A stretch of 32,485 nucleotides of DNA from Chromera velia (taxonomy: Eukaryota; Sar; Chromeraceae), in the NCBI GenBank assembly GCA_018398765.1, contig JAHBMJ010000656.1, positions 10,845 to 43,329 of the forward strand, given 5' to 3'. The notes below the pieces were generated by a model. That model ran no database searches. It was not told where the DNA came from and saw nothing but the letters and a program-made list of their open reading frames with translations. Positions 1-10,167 of the stretch are shown here, piece by piece. Both the position numbers and the translations under genes were made by a program. The stretch's first letter is position 1. Each line of letters begins with the position of its first letter.

Positions 1-906
1 GGGGGGGGGGGGACACGTCGGATCGAACGGAAGGGGGTGGAGGAAGGAGATAAAGATACTAAAATGCACATTGATCATTTGATGTGTGTATTACAAATAT
101 TTTAGTGTTTGTTGTCTTTTATTTGACGGATTATCATAGAATGAATAGATAATAAAGTTAAAACTTTATTTAGAAGTATGGTGAAGCTAGATTAAGCTAG
201 ATCAAAGATGATAAAGATTCTGAAGATTATTATCAAGTGTGACCTTCTTCTACATAGAGCTTTCTAAATGGGAGGGTCCCTGTTTGTATAGGTCTAGTTT
301 TTTTAGAGCTCGAACAGGGAGGTCCCTGTCAGATCTGCTCTCCAAAATCCTTCAATCGAAGAGCTTGAATACACCCTCCCTCCCCCCCCCGACGCCTGGG
401 CCTGGCCTCCGTTTTTATACCCCTATAGTACCACCGCTGAATGGAGTACGATCAAAATTTTTTATCTACAACTCTCTCTGTCTGTGGGTGCTTCTTTTAG
501 CTTCTTTCATTTTGTACTGGAGTTCTGAATAATTTAGGTTTCTGGTTGTATAGTTTTTGTCTGGTGAATAGACGTTGTTTGTTTTGATCTGACATTAGAG
601 TGTAGCTAAACGTTATGGAGGTACTGGACATGAATTTCTGTCTGTAGTAGTCTGTAAAAACTTTCACCATCTTTCTAAAATCTATCAGTGTAAGTTAATG
701 TAAGTCAGTAACAACAGCTATCAATTAAAATTAAATAATTTGGATCTGAATAAGGCTAAAAAAAGGTGTATAAAGTGCTGGTGCTGAATCAGGTCTAGAA
801 TCAGGTGTAAAACAAGTGTAAAATAAAGTGCACCGTTTACCATTTATCTCTGGTTTCAGAGACCCTAGGCTTAACTACAATTAAGTAAATAAGTAAGTAG
901 GTTTCT
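1..906. other. AT-rich flank, no gene seen
   Basis: AT-rich sequence beginning with a G run. Short open frames, such as one at 239-532, have no recognisable domain and biased composition. I see no coding signal, RNA gene or repeat array that I can support here. Confidence 0.5.
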
Positions 907-1262
907 CGCATGCCAAGGGTAAGTGGGATGCTTTTTGCCCCCCTAAAGCGGCGCATTTCCGCAAAAAACTCGTTTTTATAATTGGTAAGGAGTTAGAAGC
1001 TAAAATTTTGTGCAAGAAGACGTTGTAACGATAAAAAAAGAACTATGGAACAGATTTTTTGTATCATTTCTAGAAACATAGGCTGCCATACAAATTTTTT
1101 GATTTTTGGGCCATTTTTTAACGGTGCTTAATAGTAAAAAAAACGGTATGAAACGGTATAAAACTCACAAAATTTGTATAGCAGCCTATGTTTCTAGAAA
1201 TAATACAAAAAATCTGTTCCATAGTTAGTGACCATGTTTGATTTGATTTAATTTGATTTGAG
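907..1262 (+). repeat. Left terminal inverted repeat of the hAT-like element
   Basis: Matches the reverse complement of 6383-6584. Shared blocks in order are a CGCATGCC end, GTGGGRTGCTTTTTGCCCCCC, a stretch around TTTTTTGCGGAAA, AAGAAGACGTT, AACTATGG, AGTGACCATG and an inward (GATTT)n tract. It is longer than the right copy because a palindromic element at 1041-1226 interrupts it. Confidence 0.75.
1041..1226. mobile_element. Foldback (palindromic) element nested in the left TIR
   Basis: Arms 1041-1101 and 1166-1226 are inverted copies of about 61 bp with only a few mismatches, separated by about 64 bp. The arms carry AACTATGGAACAGATTTTTT, TTTCTAGAAACATAGGCTGC and ACAAATTTT. The sister repeat at 6383-6584 lacks the hairpin, so it was probably inserted after the transposon ends formed. 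There is no coding capacity; a MITE or foldback element is the simplest reading. Confidence 0.7.
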
Positions 1263-1615
1263 CTTCAACCTCAAATATTTGATATTTGAGGTAAGATTTG
1301 AGGTTAACCTCTTAAGGTTCCTCACTGAGTCACTGACTTACTGTCACTCTGATCATTTTTCTTATGACAATAGTTATCAGAACATTTCTGATGTGTGTTT
1401 CAAAAATTTAAAAAAAAAAATATATAAAATTATAACTTATCAGTTCCGTAAAAAAAATATGCCTGTGTGGTGTATATACACTAGTCACTGAGACTCACTC
1501 TAGTACTAATAGAGATTAAGAACGTAAAATTGATAGATTTGAAATTGCATATGACTTTTTGTTGATACGATAAAGTTAGAGCACGTACCAAAATTGATGT
1601 GACAATCACTCAGCT

Positions 1616-2387
1616 TTATGGTACTTCCTTTTCCTCTTCTTCATGATCATTTTCTTCAATGTGAATCGAATCGATCGGTGGTGGGAGCTGCTGAGAGCTT
1701 TTTTTCTGGCTTTTCGGCTTTCCAAGAGTGGGTGCTCCTGGGCTTCTATTCGGTTGCGGAGAGATGACAACGGGGTAAGACGGAGAACTGCGCACACGTT
1801 TGCTATTGCTGTTGGTGTTGGAACCGTCCTGTTTTTGGGCAGCTAAGTATCCAGAGTTGGTAAGTTCGGCTACCTTCTATACCACACCAGGGCCGACAAC
1901 AAGCCCCTTGTGTTGGAGGTGAATATAGAGAGGTCGGTAGCCTTCCTCACCCAGAGTGATGACTTTCTCAGGAGGGGGAAGTTTCCCCCCAGGCTTCTCA
2001 GCATTTGTGTCTGCGGCCGCCTCCTTTAGTTTCAAATTAGTCCTCCCGCCAGGCCCTGCAGGAGCGGCCCCCCCGTTGCCTTTTCCCTTGCCTTTCTGGA
2101 ACTGCTCCACACCGACAGGGAATGTGGTCGCAGCCTTTCGATGCTCGGGGTCAGGGGCATACTGCAATCTCTCGTGGTTCACATCCAAAATGTCCTAGTC
2201 ATATAGCATATCTCCGGTGGCGAATCGGTCAAAAGCGGGGTACCTTACCCATAGATCCGTCTCGTAGGCGATAATCTGCTTCTCATGCACCTTCACCAAC
2301 TTATCAGCCCAGTTCTGTTGAGCCAACGGGGGGAAGCACGTCAGATTGTTCTGAAACCCCAACCACCGGATAGTCATATGCGTCTGC

Positions 2388-2425
<38 letters not shown>

Positions 2426-2501
2426 CACATACACACACACACACACACACAGAGAGAGAAAGAAAGAAAGAGAGAAAGAGAGAAAGAGGGAGGGAGAAAG
2501 T

Positions 2502-2540
<39 letters not shown>

Positions 2541-3285
2541 GGGGGAAACGACATACTATTGTTCGCTTCATCACTTTCCCAAACAAAGAAACATTCGGTT
2601 TCGCCTCCGTGTGGTCGACCTCCTCTTTTTTGCTCTTGACGGCATTCTTTTTCTTCATAAACACCATCCGCAAGACGTCCCCTTCTTTCACCTGGGTGTT
2701 GAATTTGGCTACTGTGGTGTACAGGGAGTCCGTCATATAACGGCAAATAGGCTGGTTCAGCCGATCTCCATTCCCAGACTGCTGTGCTTCTGCATAGAGC
2801 GCCGTTGCAGTACCTTTCTCTTTTTCCTCAGTGCCTGCCTCGACTGCCACCCCCCTACTGCCCCCGTCCTCTGCCCCCCCTCCACTGTCCTCGCCGACTG
2901 CCCCCCCTCCACTGCCCTCGCCAACTGCCCCTTCTTTCTACCCCCTGCCTAGAGCCTGTGCTGCTTGTTTTTGTAGCATTTCGTGGACAGAAAGGCCTGC
3001 GTGGGTAGGGCCTTTTGGGAGACCCTTTTGTTTGCTTTTGGCTTTAGGTTTGGTGGCGGGTGTCTGGGCGGGAGGGGCTTTGGAAACGGGAACCAACGGA
3101 CCTTTTCCTGCAGCAGTGGCTTGAGAAAGCCCCATCGTGATGGCACTGAAACGCTGCCAAGAATGCAAAGAAACAGCATCTGACTGAGCCATCCCCCCCT
3201 TATATCCCCAAACAAGCGGGTTGGGTGCTGAAAGAGCAGCTGCTGACTGCTGCTCTGACTGCGTTGTCTGGGTAGAAGAAACCAT
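1616..3285 (-). pseudogene. Second reading frame of the hAT-like element, unknown function
   Basis: Two exons on the minus strand. Exon 1 runs 3285-2557 from an ATG. Its donor GTATGT is at 2556 and the acceptor TGCAG ends at 2384. Exon 2 runs 2383-1616 and ends in TAA. Both exons join in phase 0, and the intron is almost entirely (GA)n/(GT)n microsatellite. The frame is about 498 codons with three internal stops, all TAG (2938-2940, 2195-2197, 1877-1879). The N-terminal part is rich in Ala, Gln, Pro and Lys. The middle has a segment (VKEGDVLRMVF ... FGKVMKRTI then MTIRWLG) that looks like a small SH3/Tudor-type barrel, which is inference. The C-terminus is Lys/Ser/Glu rich. It starts 177 bp after the transposase stop on the same strand, so it may be an accessory protein of the element or a captured gene. 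I do not recognise the family. Confidence 0.5.
2388..2545. repeat. (CA)n(GA)n microsatellite inside an intron
   Basis: Long (CA)n followed by (GAAA/GA)n and a G-rich run. It lies wholly inside the predicted 2384-2556 intron of the minus-strand frame and abuts its acceptor. Confidence 0.9.
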
Positions 3286-3462
3286 ACTGGGATTGAGACC
3301 AAACTTTGCTTAGCACACAGGGGGGGGTACCTGAACCCTCCGAATGATAGCACCTGTGGGGGGTGCTGACGGAGCCTCCTCCCTCTCCCTCTCTCCCTCA
3401 TCTTCTTCAACCCCCCCCCCCCCCACATCTCCACTAGCCTCCCTCTGTGAGATCAGATGCTG

Positions 3463-5960
3463 TCACGCTTTCAGTTTCTGGTCGTCGAAACGCCGTTTCA
3501 ACGATTCTTTACCAGCAACAAGCCTCAAATTGGCTTTGCAGAACGACCAGTCAGAAAGGGTCTGCTCTGACATGTTTCCCCTGCGATCTGAGTCGACAAG
3601 TTTCCCGACTGACCCCATCCGTTCTGCAGAGGCACTAGCAGACTGCAGAGGAGCATAGTCAGCGAACATAACTCGAAAGAAGCTAAAGGGTGCACTGTCA
3701 TTCTTCCAAAACTTCAACAGGGTCCAAAAAGTCTCTTCAGACTGCTGCTGCTGCTGATGCTGTTGTCGCAAATGCTGCCCCGGCAGGCAGAGCTGGATCA
3801 CGAGCTGATCGCGAGCAAGCTGACCTCTCAAGAGTGGCTGCAACCCCGATACTCTCTGCTTATAAGCAGACATCTGCTCATCAAACTGCTTCAAAATTGC
3901 TCTTTGGACCATGCCTGCCTGGACGTCTGCTGACTGGGTGTCCGTCAGACCGAGTTCAGCCGGCGAATACATCTCGTCACCAAAAAAATTGTCAAGGGTT
4001 TCACTCTGGGGACCTCCAGACCCACCCACCTCACTCTCGTCTCTGAAAACCCCTCCCTGTGCCTCCACCAACCCTCGCAAATAAAACTGTTCAAACACAC
4101 TCCGCACCTCTCTCTCACCTCGCACAGCCTGTTTGAGGGGGGAAAATACAAGAAGGTTTGAACGGGGATCCAGAAAGGCTGCAATATAAAGGGCTTGCTG
4201 CAACACCACACGACTGCGCGTAGGCTCGAACAGTTGTGTCAAGTACCCCTTCATCCTCCGGCAGACTGGAGCCATTAATGGGTCACTCGCATCTGTCCAC
4301 TTGGACAGAAGGGCGTTGACAAAACGCAGGCAGAGACCTGCGGTTGGCTCCTTTTCCTTCTCCACAGTGTTCATCGCCTGAGCAAGCCGCTCAAGCACCT
4401 GCATCACAGATCGATAAGCAGGAACAGACTGGAATCTGTAGCAAAAGAGACACTCACCGTTCAACAAAAAAGAAAAGGGACGCGCAGAAGGAAAACTGAA
4501 GTCAATATACCATATATGCAGAAGGAAAAGGGGCGCACGCGTATGGCTGACTCAGCCTGACTGACCTTGATGAACTGTTCGATAAATACCCAGTCTGTCT
4601 GGCTGTAGGGTTGTGGCCGTCTGACATCTGTGTGCAAGGATATGAGAGACAACTTGTGGACGTGCTGATCGAAGAGCATCGCATGAGTTGCCGACCACCG
4701 CGTATCTACATCGAGAACCGGCTTGTTCGCTAGCAGGTCGAAGCGAACCTGCTGCGCCTGATAGACACCTAATTCTTGCGAGCTGCATATAGTGCATGTG
4801 CATGTCAATCACACAGTGCATGTATCAAAGTGCATCCTCTACTCATCGCCGTGTGAGTCCAGGCACTGAGAGACGGGAAAAGGTGTGAAGTGTATGAGTA
4901 GACCAGGGTGGTTAGACATGCAGGTAAAGGCACCATATGGCTCGTGCTAGGGCTCGTGACACGCGCGCGTATATGCATAGATGGCATATATGTATGCATA
5001 GACAGCATATATATGCATGACCAACTTGCGAATTCGCGTGACAGTCTCCCGCGCTGTCGAGACGATTCTCTGTGCTTCCAGGTCGTTTCTCAGAACGGTG
5101 ACAACCGCGTTGTGGATTGCGTGTGCCAAGCAAGGGACCTATGGCAGTCCAAGAAGCTCAACCGCATTGACAACGTTCCCCCCCCTGTCTGACGTAGCAG
5201 CAAGAACTTCCTCAAGCGAAATCCCGAGCAGATTCAGGACCTTTCGAACCATCTCTCCGATCTGCTCAGCCCCGTGGTAGATTGTTGTCTCAGAATTCAA
5301 AAAGGAGGCTGAATCCATCTCAAAGTTCTCTGTCAGCTAATGGATTGTGATCGCCAGGAACCCTGACCTTCCTGAATACGACCACATGTCGAGGGTGATC
5401 GACACTCATCGGGTCGCTGCTTTTCTCAACCTGTCTTTGATTGACAGAATAATCTTGTTCTTCAGTGTTGGGAGCAGAAGTCTCTGCACCTTCCCCACAG
5501 AGGGAAGATTGTAGCGGGGGTCCAGTGCCTTGACCAACTTTCGCAATGCCTCGTTTTCTATGAGATGAGGCCAGCCAGCACTGGCCAGAAAGTTAGTGGT
5601 CAGCATATCGCACTTGATTCTCTTCTCATGCGTCTCTGTATATGGTACGACCACGGCTTCTGCTTCATCTTTGGTGAAGAAAAACGTTCGCATGTCAGGC
5701 TGCTTTGTCCCTCCGCCCCCTCTGACCACTTCTCCTGTCTTTCTTAGAATAGCTGCACATGTTTGTCAGACGTGATCATCAAGCCATGCTGATTGATGAG
5801 GTGGGTTTAAAAAGAACTGGTTGCCGCTGCTGCACACTCACAGCCACAAATAGTTTCTCCTTCCCCTCCGGCTCCTTGTATTTTCACCTGACACTAAATC
5901 ACATTTGCCCCCTTTTGCACGGACCATATTTTTTTTGCGTACCCGGCTTTAAAAACAAAT
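3463..5960 (-). pseudogene. BED/hAT-type transposase, decayed
   Basis: Cut-and-paste transposase read on the minus strand. An N-terminal BED-like finger lies near 5780-5960 (a CGCEC cysteine pair, then THLINQH) and is broken by a TAG and a TAA. The catalytic region follows: PHLIENEALRKLV and LDPRYNLPS near 5560-5500, then ITLDMWS and FLAITIH near 5400-5340, then CLAHAIHN near 5135-5110. After an intron (about 5027-4783, acceptor TGCAG) comes LDVDTRWSATHAML, ending at a donor AAG|GTCAGT at 4566. The last exon, 4398-3463, joins in phase after a GATGCAG acceptor. It carries AAFLDPR and a C-terminal dimerisation region (FWKNDSAPFSFF, SASAERMGSVGKL) and ends in TGA. In-frame stops are TGA 5406-5408, TAG 5337-5339 (where hAT proteins usually have Trp after IH) and TAG 5139-5141. 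Family assignment rests on the conserved hAT block order. The gene cannot give a full product without readthrough. Confidence 0.88.
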
Positions 5961-6382
5961 GCCTCCTTCTTCCCATTCAACCCTGTCGGATTGTGTGACA
6001 TGTCTTTACGGGGTGTAAAATGTTTGTAGATGCTCAAAAAGGGGGCCGTAAAAGATGTTCCAGCACCAGAAAAGTCAACACAGCTGTTCGGGAAAACGTT
6101 CAGCTGATCGGTTTACCTCTGCATGAAGTAAAAGGGGGTGAAACGTCAATTTCAGTGCAGCTCAAAACGTTTTTTTTTTAGAGCAAACCATCAAGATTTA
6201 GATTTTTTCTGAAATTTTTCATTTAAATCAGCATACGTGATGGATCGGTACTTGCAAAAGTTTTTTCGGGACCTTCATATTTGAGGTTGAAAGTCATATT
6301 GATCAAATATTTGATCGTATTTGATAGGTCTTTAAACACTAGGTCCTCCCTGACTGGATATTTGATTTGAGCTTAAGCCCTA

Positions 6383-6584
6383 CCTCAAATCAAATCAAAT
6401 CAAATCAAATCAAATCAAACATGGTCACTATCCATAGTTATTTTTCTATCGTTATAACGTCTTCTTATCCAATGTTTCAACTTCTAGCTCTTTACCAATT
6501 ATGAGATCGAGTTTTTTGCGGAAAAGCGCCGGTCTCCTATGCAGAAGGGGGGGCAAAAAGCACCCCACTCGCCCCCGGCATGCG
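6383..6584 (-). repeat. Right terminal inverted repeat of the hAT-like element
   Basis: Inverted partner of 907-1262. It begins inward with seven CAAAT units, then CATGGTCACTATCCATAGTT, GTTATAACGTCTTCTT, TTTACCAATTAT, TTTTTTGCGGAAA, GGGGGGCAAAAAGCA and ends near GGCATGCG. It has no counterpart of the foldback found in the left copy. Positions 5961-6382, just inside it, are AT-rich with no gene visible. Confidence 0.75.
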
Positions 6585-7593
6585 CTACGGTTGATTTCTA
6601 GTGTTTTTAGCGGCCAAAAGGCACCTCATTCAAAGCGTAAAAGCTTTTTATGATGTAGTGTAGCTACATAAACTTTTACTGTATAAAACAACATAAACGA
6701 ACATAAAATGTCACTAAAAATGTCAGTGAAAAGACGAAAAGAAAAAAAAATTTAAATCTTGTATACAATTAAAGACTATATGTCTCTGACTATATCATGA
6801 CTTCGGTCTCTTTCTGGATCTCTTTTTTTCATTCAAAACCTGTTTAATGCTTTGTATATATGATCTATAGCGTTTGAATATGTTTGGCGCCGTTTGCGTG
6901 CTGCACTGTAGTCCAGTTGTATCTTAACTTATACGATCCATAAATCCTTTAAACTGTACACGCATGCCCCTTTGGAGTAAACTCCTGAAGCAAGCAACCA
7001 TAAATGGTGCATTTTCATGAAAAAGAAAAAGAAGAAAGCATGAAACAAAGGAAGGTTTTTTTGGATTTCGTCTCTAAGTAAGGGTAAGCGAGGGCCTGAT
7101 CTCAGAGCCCAGGCTGCCCAGCCCCCAATTCCATTCCATCAGGTGCAAAACAGGTGCATCAGGTGCATGTAGTGCAAAACAGGTGTATCTGGTACAACTG
7201 TCTGGTTTGCACCTTTTCTGAGGTACACCTTTTCCAAGCCCTATTAGATCAGAGTTAGTTGTAGCTGGCAGATACTAGCAGAGACAGTATGCTTGCAAAG
7301 CTCACTTAACAATATATGTAAAACATCGCAAAACTTTTCATATTTCTGTGATATACATTTATAGCACAAAGGTCCAAAGTAGTCCAAAGGAAAAGAGATA
7401 GGCGCCAATGACCGTGCCATGGATGCTTTAAAAGTTATGAACATGATTTCATAAATTTGAGGCCCACTTAATGATCGATAAGGAGTTGGGAAACAGTTGA
7501 AAGAGGGGGTAGGACAGAGCAAGATGGGGAAAGGCAGACAGAAAAGGAGCGGAGGGGGAAGCTTGGTAGGGAAGGTGGATAATCTAGGCCTTA
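6585..7593. other. AT-rich spacer, no gene seen
   Basis: About 1 kb without convincing coding capacity. A cluster of AGGTGCA/AGGTGTA-like words occurs at 7140-7230, resembling words at 765-830. A 92-codon minus-strand frame at 7244-7522 has no recognisable feature. Confidence 0.45.
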
Positions 7594-7909
7594 CACTATA
7601 AAATTAAAAAAAAAATAAAAAAATGAAGGTCTTAATTTTTTTTTCTCAGAATTTTATAAAACTATAAAGCTGTGAGTAAAACACTTCAATCTGTAGGTGA
7701 TCGAAGGTTATAAGAAATCTCTATTGCTGGCAAACCGCTAAGACCGGCAGTTGCCGGTAGCGAACGGTTGTTTTCGATCAGTAAAGATCACAACCCTGCA
7801 ATAATGATGAATTTAGTGATCAATTTTCTATTGATTTTGTTCCAAAATTCTAAAATTCAAAAACAAAAAAAAATGAGGTCCTTAATTTTTTTTTAAGAAT
7901 TTTTTAGTG
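7594..7909. mobile_element. Candidate non-autonomous element with CACTA/TAGTG ends
   Basis: 316 bp starting CACTATAAAATT and ending AATTTTTTAGTG, so the terminal 12 bp are near-perfect inverted repeats in the form typical of CACTA (En/Spm) elements. Next to each end is a copy of a AAAATGARGTCYTTAATTTT-like block, and the centre has the palindrome ACCGGCAGTTGCCGGT. The 3-bp flanks (TTA and CAA) do not match as a target duplication, and the sequence is AT-rich, so chance is possible. Confidence 0.4.
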
Positions 7910-7938
7910 CAAGACGTTGTGGATAATATGCAGCCACA

Positions 7939-7952
7939 GCCACAGCCACAGA

Positions 7953-7991
<39 letters not shown>

Positions 7992-8105
7992 TTATATATA
8001 TACATATATATATATATATATAAATATATACATATATATATATCTTTATATTATATGTATATATACATACCTACACACATATACACGCATACACACATAC
8101 CGCAA
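7939..8105. repeat. (CA)n(TA)n microsatellite
   Basis: CCACAG repeats run into (CA)n, then (TA)n and interrupted (CA/TA) words. It lies just 3' of the minus-strand TEN1-like gene. Confidence 0.9.
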
Positions 8106-8148
8106 GCTGTTTCATAGCTTTGGTCGACTCAAAGAACTTTCAGACAAG

Positions 8149-8812
8149 TCAGGAAACATCCACGATTGGGTTTGCTTCTCCTTCTAAATGGGGCAGTGCC
8201 AAGCGACGGAGACGAAGCACTTCTTTGAAGAAGCCCATATCCATCCCGGTCACATCAGAGAAAATCTTTGCTTGCAGAACTTTTCTGCTTTTGGATTTGG
8301 CACTCCCTTCTCTGTTGTCCCTCTGCACGTCGGCACTCATCGCTACATCCTCCTGCTGTCCCATGTCCTCGTCCTCGTCTTCGTCCAGCACAATCGGGTC
8401 TGTGCTGCTTGTCGCTCTCTTGCCAGGGTCCCCCCTGTCCTCTTCTTGAACGTCCCCGATGAACATGTACTGTCTGCCCTTCACGAGACGGGAGGCGTTC
8501 TCACCCAGGAGGCTGCATGCATGCACACATGTTTTCAGAAGCATTTGATACAGATGCACCAGATTAGAAGAATCATGCCGAGGAAAACATTTGCTACTCA
8601 ACTCACACTCATGGTCCAACCAACGCCTTGCACACGAGTTCCCCTCGTATACTCGTCTGCGCATTCGTAAAAACACCCTCACAGACGAATGCCAATAAAC
8701 ACAAAGAACACATCCGCCTCCACGCAGACTAGCCCGCGCATCTCCACAAACGTGACCGCCCCCTTCTCTTTCTCACAAAACACTCTGAGGCAGACACAAG
8801 CAGACACACACA

Positions 8813-8847
<35 letters not shown>

Positions 8848-9441
8848 CGCGCGCGCGCGCGCGCGCGCGCGCGCGNGGGGGGGAGGGAAAGGGAAAGAGA
8901 GCCGCATCCTCTGTGGGTCCTGCATGAAAATTGACCAGGACGCACTTAGAGACAAAGCTCGACTGCAACAGCTAGTTAGCAAGGAGGGAGGCAAAGAAAA
9001 CACTTTTGAATTTAGATTGCTTCTCCAGCCCTCTGTTTCTATGTCTCTCGCTCCATTTTGACACCACTCCTAGACACCCCAGGAGTCTGCCGTACACACA
9101 GACTCAACCATGTAAGCCCTTGTGCGCTCTTTGACTTGTACGGCGAATCAAGTATTCTTTGAAAGTCTTTTCTGTTCGGAAATCTGTCATACGCTATCAC
9201 CGATTGCCAAGTCAGCTACGCTGCATGAGTAACTGACTGACTGACTGACTGACTCCAGGTAGACGGTCAGACGGTTGCCCCCATCCTCCAGAATGCAGAA
9301 AGGAGACGGCGGCCCGACTGAACTCGCGTTTCCATGCTCCCTGACTTTGCCGTAAACCCTCACTCTCTGCCCCTCGCAACAGGACTGCACCTCATCCAGC
9401 AGAGCCAAGCCAGCACTGCAGAGGGTGTCGGGTCGGCTCAT
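8149..9441 (-). CDS. TEN1: TEN1-like telomere-capping protein (CST complex subunit)
   Basis: TEN1 is the small OB-fold subunit of CTC1/CDC13-STN1-TEN1, which binds telomeric single strands and helps fill-in synthesis in the nucleus. The model has two minus-strand exons: 9441-9254 from ATG, and 8512-8149 ending in TGA. Donor GTCAGT is at 9253 and the acceptor GCATGCAG ends at 8513. The 2+1 codon split agrees and yields 183 residues. Residues 24-37 (GQRVRVYGKVREHG), 48-63 (FCILEDGGNRLTVYL) and 75-85 (GRQYMFIGDVQ) follow the OB-fold strand order of TEN1. Residues 140-166 (KVLQAKIFSDVTGMD ... LRLRR) match the family's C-terminal strand and helix. Between them, residues 95-139 form an acidic Asp/Glu and Ser/Lys insert, longer than I expect for TEN1. 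The gene is divergent from PIG-O. Other OB-fold proteins (STN1, RMI2) are possible, but the GxxYxFIG and C-terminal motifs favour TEN1. Confidence 0.72.
8804..8883. repeat. (CA)n(GA)n(CG)n microsatellite in the TEN1-like intron
   Basis: Consecutive (CA)n, (GA)n and (CG)n tracts followed by an unresolved base at 8876 and a G run. It lies inside the 8513-9253 intron. Confidence 0.9.
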
Positions 9442-10167
9442 TGCACATGCAGTGACAGGATGGAGACTCCACCGACAACAAAATTACGAACGAGACGGCC
9501 AAAGAGATTCAGTGACGGTGTCCGCTTGAAGAGTGATCTTCCGAATCACAACGAATTGCTTTTCACCCCAACTTTACTGACATGGGCCGAGCATCTGAGT
9601 GTATGTCCTCTGTTGGGAAGTCTGCTAGCTGCAGCCTCGCAGGAATGATGGTTTCAACGTTTCTGCTTTGCTTCTGCTTGACGTTCTGCAAAATGCATAC
9701 GCAGAGCCAATCTTTAATTCGAGCCATTCCGACCCATTTCCGACCCATGCTGCCAAGCGTATCAATTTCAGTGTGTCACGCAGAAAGCACTGCATGAGCA
9801 AATCGTCTTCAAAGTGTGACTCTTTAGCGCTGGGAGTCGTTCGGGGGGTCCTCCTGCAGATGTTTGTGTGGTCTCTCTTCCATGCATTTCTGCAAGTGTA
9901 TCAGCTGTGCTTGTGGAACACTCCTCAAGGACTCTGCGCTTGTCGAGTCACTGTGTGAAACAGAAGAAGCACGACTTCCTGCTGCCTGGTTGTCCGTCTC
10001 TGCCATTTGCTTCCTTCTCTTCTTTGTAGGAGGTGAGCAGTCTTGAGCCTCCACCCGTGCAGTGTTCGTCTCCTGCCTGTCTGCTCGCCTCGTAGACCCA
10101 GGGACTCGACAGAGGGTTGGGACTCACAAGAAAGAAGGTCACACTTTTGTCTGCCAATCGGAGGAAG
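9442..10167. promoter_or_regulatory. Shared upstream region of divergent TEN1-like and PIG-O genes
   Basis: The two host start codons (minus ATG at 9441, plus ATG at 10168) face away from each other across 726 bp. Both promoters and 5' leaders must lie here unless there are upstream non-coding exons. I see no clear TATA box. Short frames exist, for example a minus-strand one at 9824-10054 with a KKRRK basic stretch. They lack an ATG start or good splice signals, so I do not call them genes. Confidence 0.5.

Larger units (their letters stand above)
907..6584 (-). mobile_element. hAT-like DNA transposon with long terminal inverted repeats
   Basis: About 5.7 kb bounded by inverted copies of one sequence: the left copy starts at 907 and the right copy ends at 6584. 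Inside, on the minus strand, are a BED/hAT-type transposase (3463-5960) and a second spliced frame (1616-3285). The inverted repeats share the blocks GCATGCC, GCTTTTTGCCCCCC, TTTTTTGCGGAAA and CTTACCAATTAT-like sequence, then a GATTT-repeat tract facing inward. hAT elements normally have short inverted repeats and 8-bp target duplications. I could not find a matching 8-bp duplication, so the outer ends are uncertain by tens of bases. In-frame stops in the transposase show that this copy is inactive. Confidence 0.75.

Noticed and set aside
2285-2850. Long overlapping frames on both strands through the GA/CA microsatellite
   Set aside because: Their length comes from dinucleotide repeats without stops. 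The tract fits inside an intron with GTATGT and TGCAG borders.
9824-10054. Minus-strand frame with a nuclear-localisation-like KKRRK stretch between the two host genes
   Set aside because: It begins with GTG, has no usable donor before its stop, and no link to the TEN1-like exons could be found.
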